This document shows positions 18,780 to 28,068 of a DNA stretch of 64,000 nt, piece after piece. The notes under the pieces are model-generated. The model ran no database searches. It was not told the origin of the DNA and saw only the letters and a program-made list of their open reading frames with translations. Numbering within the stretch: the first letter of the stretch is position 1; every line of letters begins with the position of its first letter. Origin of the DNA: Roseomonas gilardii subsp. gilardii (lineage in GTDB: Bacteria > Pseudomonadota > Alphaproteobacteria > Acetobacterales > Acetobacteraceae); NCBI RefSeq assembly GCF_023078375.1, contig NZ_CP095554.1, forward strand, positions 930,001 through 994,000, read 5' to 3'. Made by a program: the position numbers and the translations under genes.

Positions 18780-19727
18780 ATGCTGGTCTATGTCCAACGC
18801 CGTCTGCTGGCCGTCCTGCCGATCGCGCTGGGCGTGTCCATCATCTGCTTCCTGCTGGTCTATCTGGCGCCCGGCGACCCGCTGCAGACCATGTTGCCTC
18901 CGGATGCCGATGCCGAGACGGTGGCGAAGCTGAAGGCGCTTTACGGCCTGGATCGGCCCCTGCCGATCCAGTACCTGTCCTGGCTGGGCAATGTGATGAC
19001 CGGCGATCTCGGGCGTTCCATCGCGACGGGTCGCCCGGTGCTGGAGGAGATCCTGCGCTCCCTCGGCAACACCGTGCTGCTGTCCCTGCTGGCGGTGCTG
19101 ATCGCCTTTCCGGTGGCCATCGCGTTCGGTGCCATCGCCGGCTACCGCGCCGGAAGCTGGCTGGACCGCATGGTCACCGGCACCGCCATCCTGGGCGTCT
19201 CGGTGCCGAACTACTGGCTCGGCATCGTGCTGGTGATCCTCTTCTCGGTGGAGGCGCAGCTCCTGCCTGCCTCCGGCATGGGGCCGGGCGGATCCGCCTC
19301 GATCGGCTGGAGCACCGTACCCTTCATGATCCTGCCGGTGATCACCTTGTCGATGATCCCGGTCGGCATCATCGCCCGCACCGCACGCTCCGCAATCACC
19401 GAGGTGATGGCACAGGAATTCGTCACCACGCTGCGGGCCAACGGGTTGCCGGAAAGCAAGGCGATCCGCCATGTGCTGAAGAACGCCCTGCCGCCGATCC
19501 TGGCGGTGATGGGGCTGCAGTTCGGCGCGCTGATGGGCGGCTCGATCCTGGTGGAGACGGTCTTCGCCTGGCCTGGCACCGGCTTCCTGCTCAGCAAGGC
19601 GATCCTGACGCGCGACATCCCCGTGCTTCAGGGCACCATCCTGGTGCTGGCCATGATCTTCGTGGTGACCAACCTCGCCGTCGATCTGGTGCAGACCGCC
19701 ATCGACCCCCGAATCAAGCGTGTCTGA
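18780..19727 (+). CDS. DppB-type ABC transporter permease
   Basis: The 315-residue inner-membrane permease starts MLVYVQRRLLAVLPIALGVS, followed by the DppB-typical YLAPGDPLQTMLPP. Six hydrophobic spans are visible, along with the ATPase-contact loop QEFVTTLRANGLPESKAIRHVLKNALPP. It pairs with the DppC-type permease that starts 13 bp after this gene's stop. It lies 12 bp after the binding-protein gene. Confidence 0.9.
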   Translation: MLVYVQRRLLAVLPIALGVSIICFLLVYLAPGDPLQTMLPPDADAETVAKLKALYGLDRPLPIQYLSWLGNVMTGDLGRSIATGRPVLEEILRSLGNTVLLSLLAVLIAFPVAIAFGAIAGYRAGSWLDRMVTGTAILGVSVPNYWLGIVLVILFSVEAQLLPASGMGPGGSASIGWSTVPFMILPVITLSMIPVGIIARTARSAITEVMAQEFVTTLRANGLPESKAIRHVLKNALPPILAVMGLQFGALMGGSILVETVFAWPGTGFLLSKAILTRDIPVLQGTILVLAMIFVVTNLAVDLVQTAIDPRIKRV

Positions 19728-19740
19728 GGAGAGCGGCGCC

Positions 19741-20646
19741 ATGAGCAGCACCACCGCCGGCCAGGTCTCCCCTGCGCCCGTCCCGGACAGCATCGGCCTG
19801 CCCAAGGTCCGCGGCTATTGGGGCACTGTCGGCTACCGCCTGCGCTACGACTACGTCACCATCTTCTTCGGGCTGCTCCTGCTGGCCATCATCCTGCTGG
19901 CCGTCACGGCGCCCTGGCTGGCACCCTTCGACCCCTACAAGGAAAGCATCGTCCGCCGCCTCAAGCCGCCGGGCTATATGGGCCACACGCTGGGCACGGA
20001 CGAGCTGGGGCGCGACATGCTGTCCCGTCTCCTCTATGGCGGGCGGCTGACGCTGCTGATGGGCTTCGTCCCCGTGGCCATCGCCACGGTGGTCGGCGGC
20101 GGGCTGGGCGTGCTGGCCGGCCTCGCCGGCGGCCGCGTCAACACGTTGATCATGCGGGTGATGGATGTCTTCTACGCCTTCCCCTCCATCCTGCTCGCCG
20201 TTGCCATCTCCGGCGCCATGGGCGGCGGCATCGGCAACGCCTTCATCGCCCTCTCCCTCGTCTTCATCCCGCCGCTCTGCCGGATCGCGGAAAGCGCCAC
20301 CACCCAGGTCCGCTCGCTGGACTTCGTGGATGCGGCGCGCGCCACCGGCGCCGGCATCCATCTCGTGCTCTGGCACCATGTGCTGGGCAACGTGCTCGGC
20401 CCGGTGCTGGTCTATGCCTCCGGCATGATCAGCGTCGGCATCCTGCTCGGCTCGGGCCTGTCCTTCCTCGGCCTGGGCGTGAAGCCGCCCGAGCCGGACT
20501 GGGGCCTGATGCTGAACACGCTGCGACAGTCGATCTACGTGAACCCGCTGGTCGCCGCCATGCCCGGAATCGCGATCTTCGTCACCTCGGTCAGTGTCAA
20601 CATGGTCAGCGACGGACTGCGTTCCGCCATGGATGTCCGGATCTGA
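19741..20646 (+). CDS. DppC-type ABC transporter permease
   Basis: The start ATG 19741 is chosen because GAGGAGAG at 19726-19733 is a good ribosome-binding site at the right distance. A GTG at 19720, overlapping the previous gene, is the alternative. The protein has an N-terminal DppC extension, then GHTLGTDELGRDMLSRLLYGGR, several transmembrane spans and the coupling loop SLDFVDAARATGAG. The stop overlaps the next ATG. Confidence 0.9.
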   Translation: MSSTTAGQVSPAPVPDSIGLPKVRGYWGTVGYRLRYDYVTIFFGLLLLAIILLAVTAPWLAPFDPYKESIVRRLKPPGYMGHTLGTDELGRDMLSRLLYGGRLTLLMGFVPVAIATVVGGGLGVLAGLAGGRVNTLIMRVMDVFYAFPSILLAVAISGAMGGGIGNAFIALSLVFIPPLCRIAESATTQVRSLDFVDAARATGAGIHLVLWHHVLGNVLGPVLVYASGMISVGILLGSGLSFLGLGVKPPEPDWGLMLNTLRQSIYVNPLVAAMPGIAIFVTSVSVNMVSDGLRSAMDVRI

Positions 20647-21743
20647 TGAGCATGAGCCAGACGACCCTCTCCCCTGCCCATTTCCGCGACCCGCGCGACG
20701 TCGGCGGTCCGGCGCAGCCGCTGCTGGACGTGCGCGACCTGCAGAAGCATTTCCCTCTGCGCGGCGGCGCCCTGCAACGTGTCACCGGCCATGTCCGCGC
20801 CGTGGACGGCGTCTCCTTCCGCGTCATGAAGGGAGAGACGCTGGGCATCGTGGGCGAATCCGGATGCGGCAAATCCACCCTGGCGCGGCTGCTCACCCGG
20901 CTCATCATCCCCGACAGCGGCGAGCAGATCTTCGATGGCGAGGAGGTCGCCGCGCCGCGCGGCATCTCCGTCGCCGCCATGCGCCGGCAGGTGCAGATGG
21001 TCTTCCAGGATTCCGCCTCCTCGCTGAATCCGCGCATGCCGATCCAGGGCTCCGTCGCCTTCGGCCCCATCGCCCATGGCGTGCCGAAGAGGGAAGCGCT
21101 GTCCCTGGCGCGGGAGCTGTTGCTGAAGGTCGGGCTCAATCCGGCCCTGTTCGGCCCGCGCTATCCGCATGAGCTTTCGGGCGGGCAGAAGCAGCGCGTG
21201 AACATCGCCCGTGCCCTGGCGCTGCGCCCGCGCATGGTGATCCTGGACGAGGCCGTCTCCGCCCTGGACAAGAGTGTCGAGGCGCAGGTGCTGAACCTGC
21301 TGCGCACGCTGAAGCGGGAACTGAGCCTCACCTACATCTTCATCAGCCATGACCTCAGCGTGGTGCGCTGGATCAGCGACCGCGTTCTGGTGATGTATCT
21401 GGGCCAGGTGGTGGAGATTGGCCCGGCGGAGGATCTCTATCGTGCCCCGAAGCACCCCTATACGCGGGCCTTGCTGGCCTCCCACCCCTCCATGGACCCG
21501 GATCACCGGATGGAGGAGCCGCCGCTGACCGGCGATCCGCCCAATCCGATCAACCCGCCCTCCGGCTGCCGCTTCCGCACCCGCTGCTCCTTCGCCGAGG
21601 AGGTCTGCGCCGCGAAGATGCCGCAACTGGGCAACACCGACGCGCCCGGCGCGCATTGCGCCGCCTGCCATATCCAGGACCCGGATTCGGGGCACAGCCT
21701 GGCCGGGCGGGCGGATCTCGTCGCCGCGCCATTGGTGCATTGA
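20646..21743 (+). CDS. DppF/OppF-type ABC transporter ATP-binding protein
   Basis: The 365-residue ATPase has Walker A GESGCGKSTLARLL, the signature LSGGQKQRVNIARAL, Walker B MVILDEAVSALD and the H-loop FISHDLSVV. It carries the C-terminal oligopeptide-type extension with cysteine-containing SGCRFRTRCSFAEEVC. Walker B reads DEAVSALD rather than DEPTSALD, a common DppF variant. ATG 20646 overlaps the upstream stop (TGATG). It forms the ATPase pair with the next gene. Confidence 0.9.
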   Translation: MSMSQTTLSPAHFRDPRDVGGPAQPLLDVRDLQKHFPLRGGALQRVTGHVRAVDGVSFRVMKGETLGIVGESGCGKSTLARLLTRLIIPDSGEQIFDGEEVAAPRGISVAAMRRQVQMVFQDSASSLNPRMPIQGSVAFGPIAHGVPKREALSLARELLLKVGLNPALFGPRYPHELSGGQKQRVNIARALALRPRMVILDEAVSALDKSVEAQVLNLLRTLKRELSLTYIFISHDLSVVRWISDRVLVMYLGQVVEIGPAEDLYRAPKHPYTRALLASHPSMDPDHRMEEPPLTGDPPNPINPPSGCRFRTRCSFAEEVCAAKMPQLGNTDAPGAHCAACHIQDPDSGHSLAGRADLVAAPLVH

Positions 21744-21757
21744 GGGGAGGGGGTGGG

Positions 21758-22756
21758 ATGAGCACGGCCGCACCGCTGGTCGAGGTCCAGGACCTCAATG
21801 TCCGCTTCGTGACGCGCGAAAGCACGGTGCGCGCGGTCAACGGCGTCAGCTTCTCCATGGCAGCGGGCGAGGTGCTCTGCATGCTGGGCGAGAGCGGCTC
21901 CGGCAAGAGCGTCACCATGCGTGCCCTGATGCGCCTGCTGCCGCCGAAGCGCGCGGTGATTGACGGCAAGGTCCGCATCGCCGGCCAGGACGTGCTGGCG
22001 ATGGGGGAGGGCGACCTGCGCCGCTTCCGCGGTGGCACCGTCTCGATGATCTTCCAGGAGCCGATGACCGCCTTCGACCCGGTGGCGCGGGTGGGCGACC
22101 AGATCGCCGAGGTGGTTGCCCTGCACAAGGGCGTCAGCCACCGGCAGGGACGCGCCCGGGCGCTGGAACTCTTCGACCTGGTGAAGATCCCCTCCGCCCA
22201 GCGCCGCCTCGATGCCTATCCCTTCGAGCTGTCCGGCGGCCTGCGCCAGCGCGCCATGATCGCCATGGCGCTGAGCTGCGAGCCGAAGCTCCTCCTGGCC
22301 GACGAGCCCACCACCGCGCTGGACGCCACGGTGCAGATCCAGGTGCTGATCCTCCTGCGCCGGTTGCAGCAGGAGATGGGCATGTCCGTGATCTTCGTGA
22401 CCCACGACCTGGGCGTGGCCGCCGAGATCGCCGACCGCGTGGCGGTGATGTATGCCGGCCGCGTGGTGGAAACGGGGCCGGTGCGCGAGGTGCTGCGCGA
22501 TCCGATGCATCCCTATACCGCCGGGTTGCTCTCCTCCACCGTCCACAACCAGCCGCGCGACCGCGATCTGGAAACCATCCCCGGCGCCCCGCCAGACCTG
22601 CGCAACCTGCCGCCCGGCTGCAAGTTCGCCCCGCGCTGCTCCCTGGCCACGTCGGAATGCCTGGGGGGCGAGCCCTCCGCCCGTCATCCGGCACCGGGCC
22701 GCATGGCGCGCTGCGTGCGCGTGCCCGACACCGTCCTCACCCCGGAATTCGCCTGA
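21758..22756 (+). CDS. DppD/OppD-type ABC transporter ATP-binding protein
   Basis: The 332-residue ATPase starts at ATG 21758, preceded by a purine-rich GGGGAGGGGGTGGG. It has Walker [21 protein letters not shown], signature [15 protein letters not shown], Walker [16 protein letters not shown] and H-loop FVTHDLGV. The C-terminal domain has [14 protein letters not shown], as in DppD/OppD. The gene order puts the F-type ATPase before the D-type, the reverse of E. coli dpp. The stop overlaps the next ATG. Confidence 0.9.
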   Translation: MSTAAPLVEVQDLNVRFVTRESTVRAVNGVSFSMAAGEVLCMLGESGSGKSVTMRALMRLLPPKRAVIDGKVRIAGQDVLAMGEGDLRRFRGGTVSMIFQEPMTAFDPVARVGDQIAEVVALHKGVSHRQGRARALELFDLVKIPSAQRRLDAYPFELSGGLRQRAMIAMALSCEPKLLLADEPTTALDATVQIQVLILLRRLQQEMGMSVIFVTHDLGVAAEIADRVAVMYAGRVVETGPVREVLRDPMHPYTAGLLSSTVHNQPRDRDLETIPGAPPDLRNLPPGCKFAPRCSLATSECLGGEPSARHPAPGRMARCVRVPDTVLTPEFA

Positions 22757-23457
22757 TGCACAAGATCGCCATCCCGCAGAGCATCGTGGACCGTGTCATC
22801 GCCCGGCGCGGCACGGCGCATCCCTTCGCCGAACTCGACCCGAAGCGCACCGCCCTGGTGGTGGTGGATCTGCAGAACGGCTTCATGCGCGCCGATCTGG
22901 GCTTCGCACCGGTGCCGGCGGCGGTGGAGATCGTACCGGCGGTCAACCGCCTCGCCGCCGCCCTGCGGTGCGCGGGGGGCGAGGTCTTCTGGATCCGCAA
23001 CACCTTCAACGAGCGTTCCGCCCGGGAATGGTCGGTGATGGAGGAATTCACCCTGCCGGAACGCCGCGAGGCCCGTGCCCGGGCGATGAGCGAGGGCACG
23101 CCGGGCCATGAGCTCTGGCCGGAGCTGGAGGTGAAGCCGGAGGACACGGTGCTGCGCAAGTACCGCTACAGCGCCTTCATCCAGGGCTCCTCCGACCTGC
23201 CGCGCGTGCTGCGGGAGAAGGGGCTCGACACGGTGCTGATCACCGGCACCATGACCAATGTCTGCTGCGAATCCTCGGCGCGGGATGCGATGATGCTGAA
23301 CTTCCGCACCATCATGGTCTCGGACGCCAATGCGACCCTGACCGACGAGGAGCACAACGCCTCGCTGATCAACTTCTACGCCACCTTCGGCGATGTGCTG
23401 AGCGTGGCGGAGATCGAGGAATCGCTGGACCACGCCACCCGCAGGGCGGCCACCTGA
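22756..23457 (+). CDS. Isochorismatase-fold cysteine hydrolase (tandem copy 1)
   Basis: The 233-residue hydrolase has the family triad Asp38 (VVVDLQNGF), Lys135 (LRKYRYSAF) and Cys170 (TMTNVCCESSARDA). Members hydrolyse amide or imine bonds in small molecules; RutB and biuret hydrolase are examples of the fold. A longer upstream frame is ignored because ATG 22756 overlaps the ATPase stop. The next gene is a clear paralogue with matching blocks from the triad onward. The substrate is probably an imported amide or a product of one of the amidases. Confidence 0.85.
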   Translation: MHKIAIPQSIVDRVIARRGTAHPFAELDPKRTALVVVDLQNGFMRADLGFAPVPAAVEIVPAVNRLAAALRCAGGEVFWIRNTFNERSAREWSVMEEFTLPERREARARAMSEGTPGHELWPELEVKPEDTVLRKYRYSAFIQGSSDLPRVLREKGLDTVLITGTMTNVCCESSARDAMMLNFRTIMVSDANATLTDEEHNASLINFYATFGDVLSVAEIEESLDHATRRAAT

Positions 23458-24167
23458 TGAACCGCACGCGGATTCCGGATTTCGTCCGCCAGCGCGTGCT
23501 GGCCAAGTTCGGCACCGAGCACCGCTTCGCCGATCTCGACCCGGCGCGCACCGCGCTGGTGGTGATCGACATGCAGAACGGCTATCTCGACCCCGGTCTG
23601 GCCCATGCCTTCGTGCCGGGCGGTACGGATATCGTGCCCAACATCAACCGCCTTGCCGCCACGCTGCGTGCGGCCGGTGGTGCCGTGTACTGGGTGCAGA
23701 ACGCCTCGGACGAGGAATCCCGCGCCGAATGGACGGTGCTGGAGGAATCCGTCTCCGCGGCGCAGCGGGCCGCCCGCGTCCGCTCCATGGCGCCCGGCAG
23801 CCCGGGCCACGCCTTCTGGCCGGGGCTGGACATCCTGCCCGGTGACACGGTCGTGCCGAAATACCGCTACAGCGCCTTCATCCCCGGCGCGGCGAAGGGC
23901 GGCCCGGATTTCGCCGCCCTGCTGCGCGAACGCGGCATCGACACGGTGCTGATCACCGGCACGCTGACCAATATCTGCTGCGAGACGTCCGCCCGCGACG
24001 CGATGATGCTGAACTTCCGTGTCATCATGGTCTCGGACGGCAATGCCGCCGTGACCGACGAGGAGCACAACGCGTCTCTCATGAACATCTACCTGACCTT
24101 CGGTGACGTGATGAGCACCGTGGAACTCGAAGCCGCGATCGCCCGGCGGGCGGAGGCCGCGGCATGA
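23457..24167 (+). CDS. Isochorismatase-fold cysteine hydrolase (tandem copy 2)
   Basis: This 236-residue paralogue of the preceding gene begins at ATG 23457 in a TGATGA overlap. The triad is conserved: Asp in VVIDMQNGY, Lys in VPKYRYSAF, Cys in TLTNICCETSARDA. The C-terminal halves of the two proteins are near-identical in places (both have ARDAMMLNF and TDEEHNASL), while the segment between Asp and Lys has diverged. That pattern fits either a heteromeric enzyme or two steps on related substrates. Confidence 0.85.
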   Translation: MNRTRIPDFVRQRVLAKFGTEHRFADLDPARTALVVIDMQNGYLDPGLAHAFVPGGTDIVPNINRLAATLRAAGGAVYWVQNASDEESRAEWTVLEESVSAAQRAARVRSMAPGSPGHAFWPGLDILPGDTVVPKYRYSAFIPGAAKGGPDFAALLRERGIDTVLITGTLTNICCETSARDAMMLNFRVIMVSDGNAAVTDEEHNASLMNIYLTFGDVMSTVELEAAIARRAEAAA

Positions 24168-25162
24168 GCCGGCCGCGCGTCGCCTTCATCGGCACCGGGG
24201 GGACCATCTCCTCCCTCGGCAAGGGGCCGCTGGACACGGTGGATTACGGCTCCACCGGCAACATGATGGATGCCGAGGGCATTCTCGCCCGCTTTCCCGA
24301 GGTGCAGCTCGCCGCCGATGTCTTCCCGGTGCCGTTCAGCGCCGTGCCCAGCCCGAACATCCATTTCCCGGAATGGAAGGCGCTGGTCCTGCTCTGCGAC
24401 AAGGTCGTGACGGAGGATCCGGGCCTCGCCGGCATCGTCATCGGCCATGGCACCGCCTCGCTGGAGGAAACCGCCTATGCCCTGCACCTGACGGCCAAGG
24501 TGCCGGTGCCGGTCGTGGTCACCGGCTCGCAGCGCCCGGCCTCGGCGCTGTCCACCGATGCGGGGCTGAACCTGGTGAACGCGGTCCGCGTCGCCGCCGA
24601 TCCGGGCGCGCGCGGCATGGGCGTCATGGTCCTGCTGAACGACGAGATCCAGTGCGCGCGGGAGGTCACCAAGACCTCCACCGGCCGGATGCAGACCTTC
24701 CGCTCCCCCGATTTCGGGGTGCTGGGGCAGGCGGATGGCGACCGGGTGGTCTGGTACCGCAAGCCGCTGCGACTCGGGGCGCCGGAAACGATCTTCGACA
24801 TCCGTTCCCTCGACGCCCTGCCGCGGGTGGATATCAGCTACGCCTATGCCGGCGCCGATGGCACGGCGGTCCGCGCCTTCCTCGCCGCCGGGGCGAAGGG
24901 CATCGTGTCCGCCGGCTTCGCCCCCGGCTTCTGCGGCCCGGGCGACCTGGAGCCGCTGAAGCAGGCGGTGCAGGACGGGGTCATCGTCGTCCAGTGCAGC
25001 CGCGCCGGTTCCGGCCGCGTCTTTCCCGGCACGAAGCTGAAGGAATACGGCTTCCTCACCGGCGACAACCTCAACCCGCAGAAGGCGCGCATTCTCCTCG
25101 CCCTGGCGCTGACCGTGACGCAGGACCCCGCCGAGGTGGCGAGAATCTTCGACACCTACTGA
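24164..25162 (+). CDS. Asparaginase-family amidohydrolase lacking the canonical HGTD aspartate
   Basis: The 332-residue protein belongs to the L-asparaginase/glutaminase family. The first Thr motif (IGTGGTISS) and the Lys motif (REVTKTSTG) are present. The second signature reads GHGTASLEETAY where canonical asparaginases have HGTDTMEETAY. The catalytic Thr therefore remains, but the adjacent Asp, which holds the substrate amino group in E. coli asparaginase II, is Ala. It has no signal peptide, so it is likely cytoplasmic. It is the last gene of the importer operon. A non-asparagine amide substrate is inferred. Confidence 0.85.
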   Translation: MSRPRVAFIGTGGTISSLGKGPLDTVDYGSTGNMMDAEGILARFPEVQLAADVFPVPFSAVPSPNIHFPEWKALVLLCDKVVTEDPGLAGIVIGHGTASLEETAYALHLTAKVPVPVVVTGSQRPASALSTDAGLNLVNAVRVAADPGARGMGVMVLLNDEIQCAREVTKTSTGRMQTFRSPDFGVLGQADGDRVVWYRKPLRLGAPETIFDIRSLDALPRVDISYAYAGADGTAVRAFLAAGAKGIVSAGFAPGFCGPGDLEPLKQAVQDGVIVVQCSRAGSGRVFPGTKLKEYGFLTGDNLNPQKARILLALALTVTQDPAEVARIFDTY

Positions 25163-25283
25163 TCCAGGGTTGTGGCTTCCCGGTCTCTGCGGGTGGCCAA
25201 TCCCTTGCTGCGGTTGAGAAAAGCGGTACGCGACAGGTATTTGGCATGCTAGGCTGAGGCAAGGTCTCAGCTTGGGTTGCCTG

Positions 25284-27988
25284 ATGTCGCGTGCCGCCAG
25301 TGATCGTTACCCCGCTCCGAACGGGCGCCTGTCCGGCGCCGCCCAGCGCTTCGCCTCCCCCGCCGTGCGGGCGGCGATGCGGCGCCGGGGTGGGGAATTC
25401 CTGGGTGTGGTCCTGGGTCTCGCCGGCCTGGCGCTGGTCGTGGCGCTGATTTCCTACAACCCCGCCGATCCGTCGCTCAACACCGCCACCGCGCGTCCGG
25501 CGACGAACCTCGCCGGGCCGGTCGGCGCCATCGTTTCGGACGTGCTGCTGCAGGATTTCGGCTGGGCCGGCTGGCTGCCGGCCGCCTGCCTGCTCTGCTG
25601 GGCGCTCCGCCTCGGGACGCATCGCAGCCTGAAGCCCTTCGCCGGCCGAGTCGCCGCCATGCTCGCCGCGCTGCCGGTCCTGGCCGCGGCCGCCGTCATG
25701 GCGGGCCTGCCGGCCTGGGGCTCGGTGCACGCCGGCGGCGTCGTGGGCCCGCTGGTCCGCAACACGCTGGAGGGCACGGCCCGGAACTGGTTCGGCCCCT
25801 TCGGCGGGATGGCCGCCACTGCCGGCACCGCCATCCTCGGTCTTGTCTTCGCCTTCGTCGCGCTCGGCATTCCCCTGCTCTCCTGGCGCAAGGCGGGGGT
25901 CAGCGCCGCCCGTGGCAGCGTCGCCGCCGCGCGGGGGGCGTCTCGCTCGGCATGGAGATCTCCGAGCGCGCGGCCCGGCGCCGGGCCCGGATGGAACGGA
26001 GCGGCTCCCGGAGCTTCGGGGAGTTCCTGTCCCCCTTCCGCAACCTGGGTGGCCTCTTGTCGCGGCAGCGGCAGGCTTCGCCGGACCTGCAGCATCTCCT
26101 GAGCGCCGCCGATGCCGCCGCCGGCCGCCGCAATGCCGCCGCGGCCCGGCCTGGCCCGCGCATCCACCTGCCGCCGGAGGATGCCCCCGCCCGCCCGGCC
26201 CCGCGCCCCGCCTATTTCGAGCCGGAGGAGGATGAGGAGGGGCCGGAGGAGGCGCCGAGCCGCTCCCGGATCGCCATTCCCGGCCTGCGTCTCAGCGCGC
26301 GCCGACCGGCGGAGGAAGCCGTCCCGCCGCCCCGCCGCATCGAGCCGCGCTTCGGCCGTGCCGCGCAGCCGGAGCCGATGGAGGACGAGGACGAGACGGA
26401 CCTGCCGCCGCCCCCGCCCCGCACCGAACGGGCCGCGCCGCCGCCCCGCCGCCCGGTTCCCCCGCCGCCCCGGAACCTGCCGCCGGAGCAGTTCGCCCTG
26501 CCGCCGCTGGACCTGCTGACCGAGGCGCCGCGCCGCCGCGACAACGGCCCGACCGAGGAGATGCTGCAGAACAACGCCCGGATGCTGGAAGGCGTCCTGG
26601 AGGATTACGGCGTGCGCGGCCGCATCGTGGAGGTGCGCCCCGGCCCGGTGGTGACGCTCTACGAGCTGGAGCCCGCGCCTGGCACCAAGTCCGCGCGCGT
26701 GATCGGCCTGGCCGATGACGTGGCGCGCAGCATGTCCGTCACCGCCGTCCGTATCGCCACGGTGCCGGGCCGCAACGTCATCGGCATCGAGATGCCGAAC
26801 GCGAAGCGCGAGACGGTCTATCTGCGCGAACTGCTGGCCGACGAGGAATGGGACAGGGCGCAGGGCCGCCTCAGCCTCGCCCTCGGCAAGGATATCGGCG
26901 GCGCCCCGGTGATCGCCGACCTCGCCACCATGCCGCATCTGCTGGTCGCCGGCACGACCGGTTCCGGCAAGTCGGTGGCGATCAACACCATGATCCTCAG
27001 CCTGCTCTACCGCTATGGGCCGGATGAGTGCCGCTTCATCATGATCGATCCGAAGATGCTGGAACTCTCGGTCTACGACCGCATCCCGCATCTCCTGGCC
27101 CCGGTGGTGACGGAAAGTCCCAAGGCGATCGGCGCGCTGAAATGGACGGTGCGGGAGATGGAGCGCCGCTACCGCGCCCTTTCGCAACTCGGCGTGCGCA
27201 ACATCGCCGGCTACAACAAGAAGGTCACCGCCGCCCGCGAGAAGGGCGAGATGCTGACCCGCCGCGTGCAGACGGGCTTCGACCCCGACACGGGCAAGCC
27301 GGTCTTCGAGGACCAGCCCCTGGCGCTGGAGCCGCTGCCGATGATCGTCGTGGTCATCGACGAGATGGCTGACCTGATGGTGGTGGCCGGCAAGGAGATC
27401 GAGGCCTCGGTGCAGCGCCTCGCCCAGATGGCGCGCGCCGCCGGCATCCACGTCATCATGGCGACGCAGCGCCCCTCGGTGGATGTCATCACCGGCGTCA
27501 TCAAGGCGAACTTTCCCGCCCGCATCTCCTTCCAGGTCTCCTCGAAGATCGACAGCCGCACTATCCTGGGCGAGCAGGGCGCCGAGCAGCTTCTCGGCCA
27601 GGGCGACATGCTGTTCATGGCCGGTGTCGGCCGCATGAACCGCGTCCACGGCCCCTTTGTCTCGGATGCCGAGGTCGAGGCCATCGTCGAATACCTGCGC
27701 GAGCAGGGCGAGCCCTCCTATATCGAGGAAGTCACCGAGGTCGAGGATGACGACGCGCCCACCGCCGGCCCCGGTGGCGGCGAGGGCGGCGAGCGCGGCC
27801 TCTTCGAGCAGGCGGTGGACCTCGTGACGCGGGAGGGCAAGGCCAGCACCTCCTTCGTCCAGCGTCATCTCTCCATCGGCTACAACCGTGCCGCCAAGCT
27901 CATCGAGCAGATGGAGAAGGAGGGCATCGTCGGCCCCGCCAACCATGTCGGCAAGCGCGAGGTGCTGGTGCGCGGGAACGACGATTAG
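25284..27988 (+). CDS. ftsK: FtsK, DNA translocase, with an apparent frameshift in the linker
   Basis: FtsK links septation to chromosome dimer resolution. The N-terminal frame from ATG 25284 encodes about four membrane spans ([18 protein letters not shown] to [17 protein letters not shown]) and then drifts into nonsense after AARGAS. The motor frame, in a different phase, starts to make sense at [18 protein letters not shown] near 25945. It holds a Pro-rich linker, Walker [12 protein letters not shown], Walker [13 protein letters not shown] and a C-terminal gamma winged helix ([18 protein letters not shown]). One extra G in the G6 run at 25933-25938 joins the two frames. A TTG 12 bp earlier is an alternative start. 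Confidence 0.88.
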
Positions 27989-28003
27989 CGCCGATCACCC
28001 AGG

Positions 28004-28043
28004 GTGATGCATGGCCGGAAACCCGTTTCCGGCCATGCGTCAC
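28004..28043 (+). terminator. Strong hairpin after ftsK
   Basis: A near-perfect 18-bp stem runs GTGAT plus GCATGGCCGGAAA, loop CCCG, then TTTCCGGCCATGC plus GTCAC, with one G-T pair. It begins 15 bp after the ftsK stop and ends 25 bp before the next gene. No T run follows, so termination may be Rho-dependent, or the hairpin may shape the 5' end of the next transcript. Confidence 0.6.
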
Positions 28044-28068
28044 CGAAAGGAGCGGAGGAACCCCCGCC

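Noticed and set aside
25163-25283. A housekeeping promoter before ftsK (TTGAGA at 25214 with TATTTG at 25238)
   Set aside because: The second element matches poorly and the spacing is 18 bp, so the match is too weak to annotate.
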